Of a DNA stretch of 64,000 nucleotides, positions 56,701 to 64,000 are shown one piece after another. Made by a program: the position numbers and the translations under genes. The DNA is from Marinagarivorans sp. (lineage in GTDB: Bacteria > Pseudomonadota > Gammaproteobacteria > Pseudomonadales > Cellvibrionaceae): assembly GCA_028281865.1 (NCBI GenBank), contig JANQJB010000121.1, forward strand, positions 1 through 64,000, in the 5' to 3' direction. Within the stretch, counting starts at the first letter, position 1. Every line of letters begins with the position of its first letter. The notes under the pieces are model-generated. The model was not told where the DNA came from. It worked only from the letters and a program-made list of their open reading frames with translations, and searched no databases.

Positions 56701-57091
56701 AATTGTCATCGTATCGGCAAACGCATTTGCGGAAGAAAGTAAACAAGTCGGCGATCTTGCCTATGACGCTTATTTAAATAAACCGATAAAATTGGAAAAT
56801 CTACTTGAACTTATTGGTAACTTATTGTCACTCAAGTGGGATTACAAAGGTACTTCTCCCGATTACCAGAACGATAAAGCAATAACACACAAGAGTTTTC
56901 TTCCGAATTTACATTGGCAACAACGTATTATTGAAAACGCGTCCAGCGGAAATTTAAGTGGACTACGCGATATCTTAAATAAACTTAGGGAAGACCCTGA
57001 CGTAAACGAGGAGTTTATCAAGCATCTACAAAACCTGGTTCAAAAAGTTCGTTTTGAAGAAATTGTTGATTTGTTTGGAGGTATCAAATGA
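53729..57091 (+). CDS. hybrid histidine kinase fused to an NCS1-type permease domain
   Basis: 1120 residues. Residues about 1-490 form a multi-pass transporter-like domain resembling NCS1 (cytosine/allantoin-type) permeases (for example LVYGFPNTLYAVIAV, DLLTRGAGFGYIGS). A Cys-rich cluster (C499-530) then resembles a zinc-binding patch. Two more membrane segments (about 565-635) and a coiled coil lead to a histidine kinase (SHELRTPLN with His682, NLLSNAINYT, DTGVGIS, GTGLGLTIS) and a receiver domain (phosphorylation Asp968, IVIVSANAF, YLNKPI), then a helical tail. It is the sensor of the urt locus by position: divergent from urtA, overlapping the response regulator by 4 bases. The transporter domain presumably senses, and perhaps imports, a nitrogen compound. 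Confidence 0.9.
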   Translation: MTVKQEIFRVRRNYNKWVNNQTLEDYALRFTAKASRKWSLGRVALTALGSISFLALEAIGGAITLVYGFPNTLYAVIAVSLIIFLCAIPICYYAAQYGVDIDLLTRGAGFGYIGSTTTSLIYASFTFIFFALEAAIMAKALELVFSIPLELGYILSSVVVIPLVFYGITFISRFQMWTQPFWLFLQILPFIFIIYLEAKTISNWTTYSPKQLENGANFNVLLFGGATAVLFSLIGQIGEQVDFLRFLPPRNKTNNKSWWAALLGAGPGWIILGALKILIGSFLAFLALQHGIVEEDADDPAKMYQIAFSYLSNNEYIVLSLVGIFVVLSQLKINVTNAYAGSIAWSNFFSRLTRSHPGRVVWLVFNVAIALLLMELGVYQAFENTLTIYALVAVAWVGSLVADLVINKPLGLSPPYIEFKRAYLHDINPVGVGSMLIATIMGVMAYIGALGETCKALAHFLTLGTPFITVPAIALLTRSRYYLAREKDKFVETQNEIACCICENHYESEDMAYCPAYGGPICSLCCSLDARCQDQCKDQTSPTENFIELLRRTLPKAASPYINSQLIKFSFLLIAVASICGALLSVVYSHTVTGAESHNELLSDTLWKVFFILMIVSGVICWLFILAHESRIVAQEESQTQTLRLVKEIEAHEITDRKLQDAKETAEAANNAKSRYLTGISHELRTPLNTILGYAQLLEKDPEINRRVQHQVVVIRRSGEHLADLIEGLLDISKIEAGRLDIYRDRIRFKALLEQLVDMFRPQAEAKNLAFELKIQSILPEFVQGDEKRVRQILINLLSNAINYTRTGKVIFTVRYRNHVAEFKVIDTGVGISEADIERIFRPFERVRTPGVPSIGGTGLGLTISRLLCDIMGGDLSVQRNNYGGATFMVSLMLARLPGEESEYAVIKRICGYKGTRKTILVVDDDATHRGLLSDLLSPLGFTVLEAQDAASCEAMLEHCVPDIYFLDCLMPGKDGLKLADDLRIQGIRAPIVIVSANAFAEESKQVGDLAYDAYLNKPIKLENLLELIGNLLSLKWDYKGTSPDYQNDKAITHKSFLPNLHWQQRIIENASSGNLSGLRDILNKLREDPDVNEEFIKHLQNLVQKVRFEEIVDLFGGIK

Positions 57092-57975
57092 ACAAAGATA
57101 CAGTACTCGTTGTCGACGACTCGCCTGATACGCTTGCAATGCTAAACGATGCTCTTGAAGTCGCTGGTATGACTGCGCTGGTATCCCTCGACGGAAAAAA
57201 CGCGATAAATCTCGCGAGAAAAATTAAACCCAACATTATTTTACTCGACGCTATTATGCCGAACCTCAATGGATACGAGACTTGCATGCGCCTTAAACAA
57301 GATTTGGATACCCGCGGTATACCGATAATTTTTATGACGGGTTTGACCGATAGCGAAAGCGTGGTAAAAGCATTTGAATACGGAGGAGTAGATTTCGTTA
57401 CCAAACCGATTAAGCCTGACGAACTGATCGCCCGGATTCGCGTTCATCTGACGACCTTTCGCAATGCATTAAGCGCCCATACAGCACTAGATACTGCTGG
57501 CCAGCATATTATCGCTCTAGATAAAAATAACGATATCGCATGGGCAACACCGCAAACTCAATCTCTATTCGAAAGTGCCGGAATTAGGGAGGATTGGTTG
57601 CATTCCAAATTATATAAGCAGCTAGAGCACTGGCTTAACGGAAACCCAAAAGAAAATGATAGCCTGCCGGTGAAACTCGATTCATCAACTATTCGTTTCA
57701 TATTTCTAGAAACTGAGGATGAAACTAAATTATTAAAAATAATCGACGAGGAAAAACCTGATAGCATCGAGATACTCAAGCATTGCTTCTCATTAACGCA
57801 ACGCGAAGCTGAAGTCCTACTTTGGATTGCTAAAGGAAAAACCAACCGAGATATTGCTCAAATTATGGAGATTAGCCCGCGTACAGTGAACAAACATCTT
57901 GAACAGATTTTTCCGAAACTTGGCGTTGAAAATCGCACAACTGCGGCAGCAAAAGCAATTGGACGGTTAAGCTAA
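57088..57975 (+). CDS. LuxR-type response regulator
   Basis: 295 residues. N-terminal receiver domain (VLVVDDSPDTL, phosphorylation Asp54 in LLDAIMPN, IPIIFMTG, TKPIKPDEL), a middle segment (about 120-225), and a C-terminal LuxR-type helix-turn-helix (LTQREAEVLLWIAKGKTNRDIA, SPRTVNKHLEQIF). The ATG overlaps the kinase stop (ATGA), so translational coupling is clear. It is the likely binder of the palindrome before urtA. Confidence 0.93.
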   Translation: MNKDTVLVVDDSPDTLAMLNDALEVAGMTALVSLDGKNAINLARKIKPNIILLDAIMPNLNGYETCMRLKQDLDTRGIPIIFMTGLTDSESVVKAFEYGGVDFVTKPIKPDELIARIRVHLTTFRNALSAHTALDTAGQHIIALDKNNDIAWATPQTQSLFESAGIREDWLHSKLYKQLEHWLNGNPKENDSLPVKLDSSTIRFIFLETEDETKLLKIIDEEKPDSIEILKHCFSLTQREAEVLLWIAKGKTNRDIAQIMEISPRTVNKHLEQIFPKLGVENRTTAAAKAIGRLS

Positions 57976-57989
57976 TTCTCATTAATAGA

Positions 57990-58033
57990 TAGCTTACAAG
58001 CAAAATTAAGCTTTGCAAGCTAAGTAAATTTTT
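57990..58033 (+). terminator. rho-independent-type terminator after the regulator gene
   Basis: An imperfect stem (TAGCTT...GC at 57990 on, pairing with a GC...AAGCTA arm ending at 58022) is followed by a T-rich stretch to 58033. It would end the kinase-regulator operon. Confidence 0.65.
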
Positions 58034-58332
58034 AGCTCTGACAAGATTAGCCTATGGAAAAATTTATAGGCCCCCAATCTTGCAACCTACATTATTATTT
58101 CTTATAAATCGACTGAAGACTCTTCTCAACTGCATTAAACGCGGGTAAAAACCTAGAAATGTATTTATAAAGGACTATAGTTACATTTTAGGTATGGTTA
58201 TTTTGAAGCAAAATATTTCGATTTGAAATAAGTAGAAGACGGAGTTGTTCGAAAACCATAAGGATGCTTCTTCATAAATTTGTATAACCGGAAAGTTTGC
58301 AGAATTTAAATCATTTTCGGACCTATGTAGTT
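58034..58332. other. intergenic region
   Basis: About 300 bases without a gene or notable structure; it must hold the promoter of the chemoreceptor gene downstream. Confidence 0.4.
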
Positions 58333-60009
58333 ATGAGAAAAGGCAGTTTTAGCGCATTTTTTTTTAGTGTTAGGGCAAAGATACTCGTGATGATCATTGT
58401 TCCTATTGTATTATCAATAGGATCATTCAGCCTTATACGAAATTATCTAAACACTGCGGCAAAGATCAACGACCAACGCGTCAACAAACAATTTCAGCGA
58501 TTTGACGACATCACCAAGCTAAACAATCTTTATATGGAAGATTTCACAGCCCTAGTTCACCGAGCGCGTGCGCAAAGCTTATTTTGGAACGAAGCCCAAG
58601 ATTCAATAAATACCATCACTGAGCAAAAATCTACGTTGTGGGAGAGTTTACTGACGGAACACCCTGAATTGCTAAACGAAGAGTTGTCAGAAAAAGTCGT
58701 TAAACAGCGTGAAAAACTAAACGCTTTGTTCGACAAAGTAAATTCCGCAATAAAAGAGCAATCTTCATACGAATTGGGCGATATCGCAGACCTAGACTTG
58801 TACACAGAGCTATCAAATTTGGACGAAGTCCTTAATGAACTACGCGCTAATCAGACAGCATTGCGAGAAAAAGAAGAGCTAGAAATGCGCGCTTCACTGG
58901 ACGAAGCTAAAAAGCTCTTTGCATTAAACATCTTCGCTATTTTTATCATTATTGGACTAACCGGCTGCTGGATTTATTTCAGAATAAACCATCGTATTAA
59001 ACTCTTTTTAGATACTGTTTCGTACGTGGAAAAAACGAGGGATTTTACCCATAAAAACAATATGCGCGGAAAAGACGAATTCAGTGAAATAGGTCAGCGC
59101 TTTGACAAATTATTGGGCTATTTCCGTACGATAATCGCAGATTTCCAAATTGTATCAAAAACATTATCGGCGACATCCACCATCCTAGTGGGGTCAAACG
59201 AAAAACTGGGCGTCCAGTCCGTAAACCAAGGCAAACTCTTTGGCGCTATCGAAAATGACCTGACTGAAATTAGCACTTCATCCGATCACGTCAAAGAAGC
59301 TCTACTCAATTCGCAACAATTAGATAGTCAGGCTGAGTCGCGAGTCTCAGGGGGACGCGAGAAAGTATCGGTGACAATGGATGCGATTAAAAACCTAGAT
59401 AAAATGCTAGATTCTGCAGTCGATTCAATTCGGCTCGTAAAAAACGAATCAGATCAAATTAGCCAAGCGATAACCTTAATTAGCAATATTTCGGACCAGA
59501 CTAATCTATTAGCACTTAACGCGGCAATTGAGGCAGCACGAGCAGGAGAGCAAGGCAGAGGTTTCGCAGTAGTTGCGGAGGAGGTAAGAAATTTAGCGTT
59601 AAAAACTACGTCATCCACCGAGGAGATTCGTTTAATTTTGACTCATTTAGTCGAATGCATTGATAATGCAGAAAAAAATGTTAGCAATGGAAAGAGTGCC
59701 GCGTCAGATAGCGTTACATTGGTTAGCGACTCCGGCGAGTTTCTCGTCGAAATAGCTGATACGCTCCGACTACTTTTGCAAGATAGAAATAAAATATCGA
59801 GCACAATTGAAATTCAATCGAAAAACATTACGAATATTATCGAAAAACTAAAAGAAGCCCTTGAAGAAAATGATAAAACAATCGATCTCTCAAAGCTGGC
59901 TTTGGATTCAGGATCTCAAGTCGCCAATCTAGCGAAACGCTTGAGCAATGATCTGAGCAGCTGTAATACTCAGTCAGATAAACCTAAAACAGACGAAGAG
60001 TTGTTTTAA
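58333..60009 (+). CDS. methyl-accepting chemotaxis protein
   Basis: About 558 residues from the ATG at 58333; an upstream TTG (58297) is possible, and neither has a strong ribosome site. One membrane segment near the N-terminus, a periplasmic helical domain (about 40-190), a second membrane segment (about 192-212), HAMP, and a signalling domain with its tip ([20 protein letters not shown]) near residues 385-405. Ligand unknown. It lies beside the urt sensor operon but with its own terminator upstream. Confidence 0.92.
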   Translation: MRKGSFSAFFFSVRAKILVMIIVPIVLSIGSFSLIRNYLNTAAKINDQRVNKQFQRFDDITKLNNLYMEDFTALVHRARAQSLFWNEAQDSINTITEQKSTLWESLLTEHPELLNEELSEKVVKQREKLNALFDKVNSAIKEQSSYELGDIADLDLYTELSNLDEVLNELRANQTALREKEELEMRASLDEAKKLFALNIFAIFIIIGLTGCWIYFRINHRIKLFLDTVSYVEKTRDFTHKNNMRGKDEFSEIGQRFDKLLGYFRTIIADFQIVSKTLSATSTILVGSNEKLGVQSVNQGKLFGAIENDLTEISTSSDHVKEALLNSQQLDSQAESRVSGGREKVSVTMDAIKNLDKMLDSAVDSIRLVKNESDQISQAITLISNISDQTNLLALNAAIEAARAGEQGRGFAVVAEEVRNLALKTTSSTEEIRLILTHLVECIDNAEKNVSNGKSAASDSVTLVSDSGEFLVEIADTLRLLLQDRNKISSTIEIQSKNITNIIEKLKEALEENDKTIDLSKLALDSGSQVANLAKRLSNDLSSCNTQSDKPKTDEELF

Positions 60010-60203
60010 CCACCCATTTGCCTAATTCGAAAAGAGTTTGAACCAATACATATAAGTAAGGAAATTACCTTTAAGCCTCTTTTCAGTTTCTTGCCCATCA
60101 TGTTTGCGATTTGGTTTTCATAGAGTTAAAACTGTCTCTAACTGTCGGGTCAGGGAAAGAAAATTATTTAAGCAGTGCGAGCTATAAAAAAGTAGCGCAC
60201 AAT

Positions 60204-63200
60204 TTAATTCATTTCTTTCTCAAGCTTTCTAGCAACGTAATCAGACGATGTTGTGAATCGAGCGAGCAATGTATAAACCGTTGGCACAACAAATAGCGTA
60301 AAAATAGTCGCAAAGGCAACGCCGGATAATAATGTCACACCAAGTACCATTCGATTTTCCGAGCCGGCGCCAAAACTTAAAATTAAGGGTATCGAGCCAG
60401 TTATAGTTGTGATACTAGTCATTACAATCGGCCGTAAGCGTACAGCCGCTGAAGTTGTAATCGCATCGATAATCGATTTACCTTCATTGCGCAGCTGGTT
60501 CGCAAACTCAACAATTAAAATTCCGTTTTTAGCTGCCAGGCCAATTAACATAATTAAACCAATTTGGCTAAATAAATTGAGACTATTACCGGTAACGTAT
60601 AAACCCAATAACCCACCCGCAATCGCTAGCGGGACAGTCAATATAATAATAAAGGGGTTCACATAACTTTCAAACTGCGCTGCTAGCACCAAAAACATAA
60701 CCAGCACTCCCAGGCCAAACATCATAAAAGTAGAGCCACCTGCGTACTTGTAATCGCGAGAGCGGCCTTTGTAGTCGACTACCACTTGTTCAGGTAAATG
60801 CTCTTTTACGGTCGTTTCTAAAAAGCTCAATGCTTCACCGAGCGGAAAATCGTCTTTTAAATTTGCTGTGAGAGTAATGGCACGTGTTCGATTGTAACGG
60901 TTAAGACTTTTTGACGTTCCGTACTCGCTAAACGAAACAACATTTGAAAGAGGAATCAATTCGCCGCTTCGATCAGAGCGCAAATAGATATTAGTCAAAT
61001 CCTGAGGACTATTTTGCAACTCTCGTATACCCTCGATAATGACATCGTATTCCTCACCACTTTCTAAAAAAGTGGTGACGCGCCTTGACGCCAACATGCT
61101 TTCTAAAGTGCGACCAATATTGGAGACTGAAACACCTAAATCAGCGGCACGATCATAGTTTATATTGATACGAATTTGCGGGCTCGTTTCCTTGTAATCC
61201 CAATCCAAACCCACAAAGCCGGGGTTGTTTTCATTGATTTTTCCTACCAGTGTATCGCGCCATGAAGCCAGCTCTTCATAGCTGCCACCACCAATAACAA
61301 ATTCAACGGGCTTGCTCAGCCGCCCCCCTATGCCCTGACGCATAATTGGAAAGGCAAGTACGCCAGGCAAGTCGGCAAGTGTTTTACGTACCTCTCCAAT
61401 AATTTCAAATGCCGATCGACGGTTTGCCCAATCATCAAGCAATACAATAACAATTCCACTGTTAAAGGTTTGCGCACCGCCGGTAAAGCCTGGTACGCGC
61501 ACAAGCAGACGCTGTGCTTCACCCGATTCAGCTAACGGCATTAGGCGGCGCTCTATTTCGTCCATATACTTTTTCATGTAAGCGTAACTTGCACCTTCTG
61601 GACCGTTCACAACAATAAAAAATGCGCCGCGATCTTCCTTGGGTGCGTATTCTGAAGGGAGTTTATTGACTAAAATAAAAGCAATTGCCACAATACCGGC
61701 AAATATAATACCAATCCACCAGGGCTGTCTAAGGAAAAACTTCAGCAATTTCAAATAAGCACTTTTATTTTCGCGCGTTTCATCATCTGAATTATTTATT
61801 TTGCTATTTTGTTTTAACAGTAGAGATGCCAGTACGGGTGATAACGTCAATGCCACGAAACTGGAAAAAATAACGGCAGCTGTCATTGTTAATGCAAACT
61901 CAGAAAAAAGCCGACCAATATCACCTTTGATCACCGTAATGGGCGCAAATACAGCCACCAGTACAGCTGTCGTTGCAATAACTGCAAACCCTACTTGCCG
62001 CGTACCTTTAAAGGCTGCAACTAACGGTGTTTCGCCATAAACCTGCATACGGCGATAAATATTTTCCAGCACAACAATAGCGTCGTCGACAACTAGCCCA
62101 ATCGCAAGCACAAGCGCTAGCAACGTCAATAGATTTATCGAAAACCCCATCGCCTGCAGTAAGATAAATGTCGCGATTAACGACACCGGGACCGTTACTG
62201 CCGGAACGAGCATCGCTCTCACACTGCGTAAAAAAATTAATATAACCAATACAACCAGTGCAATTGCAATTGCTAAGGTCTTATAAACTTCTTGAATCGC
62301 CTGCTCAATGTAAACGGCGGAATCATAACTCTGTTTAATTTCCATGCCCTCGGGCAGAGTCGGGTTAAGTCGTTCGGCTATTTCACGTGCAGACCTAGAA
62401 ACGTCGATCGTATTTGCGGTGGACTGTTTAACCATGCCAAGTCCAACCATATTCACGCCGTTACCGCGAAAACTAATGCGATGCTCTCGCGTACCTTTCA
62501 CCACTGTCGCGACATCGCCCAGGCGCACAATATGGCCATCGTCTCCGCGCTTTAATGCGAGCTCAGCAAAACTTTCCGGTTCGACGAAGAGTCTGTTAAC
62601 ACGCAAAGTAAATTGACGCGCTGAAGATTCAATTTGTCCTGCGGGCAGTTCAACATTTTCCCTGCGTAACGCATCTTCTATATCAGAAACTGTTAAGCGA
62701 TGAGCCGCCAAGCGAAACCGATCGACCCATATTCTCATCGCGTATTCTTGTCCTCCGCCAATACGCACGCGAGCAACGCCATCGGCAACAGAAAATTGAT
62801 CAACCAAATAGCGCGAGGCGTAATCTGTCAATTCAGGTACCGTTAGTTTGTCGCTGACAAGATTGAGCCACATAATAACGTCGTCATTCGAATCCTGTTT
62901 TTGCACTTCCGGAACATCAGCTTCAACCGGTAAATCGTCGATAATGCGTGAGACTCGATCTCTCACGTCATTGGTTGCCGCGTCAATATCACGATCCAAG
63001 TTAAATTCAATGCGAATATTTGAATTTCCGTCAGAACTGCTTGAAGTCAGAGTGCGAATGCCTTCCAAACCTGCAATACGCTCCTCGAGTTTCTCGGTGA
63101 TCCGCGCTTCAACCACATTTGCAGCAGCACCCGGATAAGAGGTGGAGACTGTGACGATGGGGGGATCGATATTGGGGTATTCGCGCAATGGCAATTGTTG

Positions 63201-63287
63201 AAAAGAAATAACACCAAAAACGATTAATAGAATCGACAGCACGGAAGCAAAAACCGGGCGTTTGATGCAAAAATCAGACAGTATCAC
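60204..63287 (-). CDS. RND efflux pump inner-membrane transporter, HAE1 family
   Basis: 1027 residues, full length for AcrB/MexB-type transporters. It starts ILSDFCIKRPVFASVLSILL and has the paired proton-relay aspartates Asp401-Asp402 in GLVVDDAIVVLENI. Two large periplasmic loops separate the two membrane halves. It would export drugs, detergents or similar compounds through an unknown TolC-type channel. The membrane-fusion partner gene is 22 bases upstream. Confidence 0.95.
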   Translation of the reverse strand: MILSDFCIKRPVFASVLSILLIVFGVISFQQLPLREYPNIDPPIVTVSTSYPGAAANVVEARITEKLEERIAGLEGIRTLTSSSSDGNSNIRIEFNLDRDIDAATNDVRDRVSRIIDDLPVEADVPEVQKQDSNDDVIMWLNLVSDKLTVPELTDYASRYLVDQFSVADGVARVRIGGGQEYAMRIWVDRFRLAAHRLTVSDIEDALRRENVELPAGQIESSARQFTLRVNRLFVEPESFAELALKRGDDGHIVRLGDVATVVKGTREHRISFRGNGVNMVGLGMVKQSTANTIDVSRSAREIAERLNPTLPEGMEIKQSYDSAVYIEQAIQEVYKTLAIAIALVVLVILIFLRSVRAMLVPAVTVPVSLIATFILLQAMGFSINLLTLLALVLAIGLVVDDAIVVLENIYRRMQVYGETPLVAAFKGTRQVGFAVIATTAVLVAVFAPITVIKGDIGRLFSEFALTMTAAVIFSSFVALTLSPVLASLLLKQNSKINNSDDETRENKSAYLKLLKFFLRQPWWIGIIFAGIVAIAFILVNKLPSEYAPKEDRGAFFIVVNGPEGASYAYMKKYMDEIERRLMPLAESGEAQRLLVRVPGFTGGAQTFNSGIVIVLLDDWANRRSAFEIIGEVRKTLADLPGVLAFPIMRQGIGGRLSKPVEFVIGGGSYEELASWRDTLVGKINENNPGFVGLDWDYKETSPQIRININYDRAADLGVSVSNIGRTLESMLASRRVTTFLESGEEYDVIIEGIRELQNSPQDLTNIYLRSDRSGELIPLSNVVSFSEYGTSKSLNRYNRTRAITLTANLKDDFPLGEALSFLETTVKEHLPEQVVVDYKGRSRDYKYAGGSTFMMFGLGVLVMFLVLAAQFESYVNPFIIILTVPLAIAGGLLGLYVTGNSLNLFSQIGLIMLIGLAAKNGILIVEFANQLRNEGKSIIDAITTSAAVRLRPIVMTSITTITGSIPLILSFGAGSENRMVLGVTLLSGVAFATIFTLFVVPTVYTLLARFTTSSDYVARKLEKEMN

Positions 63288-63309
63288 AGCGTATTTGCCC
63301 TACTCTACT

Positions 63310-64000
63310 TTACGACGCTTCGTCAGCAGTCTCGGCGGCGTTATCAAAAGTTCTTTGTAAAATGTTCACAGCAGTACCCTCGCGCAAACGCAGCAAGCCT
63401 TCAGTGACCACTTTGTCGCCGATGTTTAGGCCCTCAAGAATAACGATTTTGCCTTTGCTGCGCGCGCCGGTTATCACTGCTTGCCTACGAGCGATATTTT
63501 TTTCATCAATTTTATAAACAAATTGTTCAGTTCCAAATTGCAACAGAGCTTCTTCAGGCAACAATAAAGAGGGTTTGGGCTGGCGTCTAAACTCCACCGC
63601 CATCAACATGCCGGGCCTTAAAACCTTATTTTCGTTTGGTAGCTTTGCACGCACGCGAATCGAACGCGTTCGCACAACGACACGCGAGTCAATGCTGGAG
63701 ATTTCACCGGAAAAAATCTGATCGCTCAGATCTAATGCTCTGGCGTTAATTTTTAAGCCTGGTTCGACAACATCAATAAACGCCGAAGGGAGGGTAATAT
63801 CAAGCTTCATGATGCTATCGTCATCTAATGTAGCGATCGTATCACCCGGCCGCACCAGCGTTCCGATGCTGACCTCACGCAAGCCCAACACGCCCGCGAA
63901 TGGCGCTAAGATCAGTCGATCTTTTAATTGCGAGCGCGTTGCCTGGAACTCTGCCTCCGCCGCCTGCCATTCTCGCCTGCGCTGGTCCAGCAGCGACTCA
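63310..64000 (-). CDS. RND efflux periplasmic adaptor (membrane fusion protein), partial at window edge
   Basis: The reading frame continues past the right edge, so the N-terminus is missing; at least 230 residues are present. The frame from 64000 reads through QRRREWQAAEAEFQATRSQ, typical of the coiled-coil hairpin, then LILAPFAGVLGLREV (lipoyl-like), VRPGDTIATLDD, beta-barrel and membrane-proximal domains. An apparent start at 63891 is an internal valine. It pairs with the RND transporter downstream. Confidence 0.9.
   Translation of the reverse strand, partial: ESLLDQRRREWQAAEAEFQATRSQLKDRLILAPFAGVLGLREVSIGTLVRPGDTIATLDDDSIMKLDITLPSAFIDVVEPGLKINARALDLSDQIFSGEISSIDSRVVVRTRSIRVRAKLPNENKVLRPGMLMAVEFRRQPKPSLLLPEEALLQFGTEQFVYKIDEKNIARRQAVITGARSKGKIVILEGLNIGDKVVTEGLLRLREGTAVNILQRTFDNAAETADEAS

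Overview
The window looks like chromosomal DNA of a marine, polysaccharide-degrading gammaproteobacterium of the Cellvibrionaceae type (Saccharophagus / Teredinibacter / Cellvibrio relatives). This is inferred from long polyserine linkers in several lipoproteins, a moderately AT-rich base composition (by eye, not computed), a c-di-GMP/chemotaxis-rich gene set and standard gammaproteobacterial transport operons. No tRNA, rRNA, CRISPR array or intact transposase was seen.

Layout. 1-3.7 kb: a dispersed repeat, then a DUF1592-type polyserine cytochrome c lipoprotein with its Tat-exported DUF1552 partner. 3.7-6.6 kb: an AT-rich stretch with small hypothetical genes. 6.7-12.9 kb: a GGDEF/EAL protein, an HDOD protein, glycerol kinase and a small membrane protein. 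13-16 kb: two paralogous polyserine/cytochrome c/ThuA lipoproteins. 16.5-21.1 kb: an isolated three-gene unit of rhomboid-TPR, zinc-finger membrane-TPR protein and a TssB/TssC-like sheath fusion. 21.4-23.5 kb: a NIT-domain chemoreceptor. 23.7-30.9 kb: an M3 oligopeptidase-OppA-OppB-OppC-(OppD/F fusion) operon. 31-37.2 kb: a gene-free DnaA-box region, an OmpA-family protein, a CBM48-like protein and a VolA/Pla-1-type lipase. 37.5-42.4 kb: an operon of CotH kinase-like lipoprotein, VTC polyphosphate polymerase domain, DUF4956 and a phosphate-selective porin. 43.9-48 kb: a polyserine cytochrome c protein with a C-terminal carbohydrate-binding-like domain, a sulfatase and a mutarotase-like lipoprotein. 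48.3-58 kb: urtEDCBA with a formamidase gene relic downstream, divergent from a permease-fused hybrid histidine kinase and a LuxR-type response regulator. 58.3-64 kb: a second chemoreceptor and an RND efflux pump whose adaptor gene runs off the window.

How the genes work together. The urea/short-amide transporter, the transporter-like sensor kinase and its regulator appear to form one nitrogen-scavenging module, with a 16-bp palindrome abutting the urtA promoter as a candidate regulator site. The peptidase/Opp operon handles peptides. The VTC/CotH/DUF4956/porin operon suggests a surface phosphate or polyphosphate function. Four lipoproteins share a recognisable small cytochrome c module (outer Cys, CxxCH, a probable distal Met in three of them, closing WC) on polyserine tethers, with different partner domains; an electron-transfer role at the cell surface is plausible by analogy with polyserine-linked redox proteins of Cellvibrio and Teredinibacter. 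The most unusual items are the orphan TssBC-like/rhomboid/zinc-finger unit, the permease-kinase with its operator, the formamidase relic, the VTC operon and the cytochrome module family.
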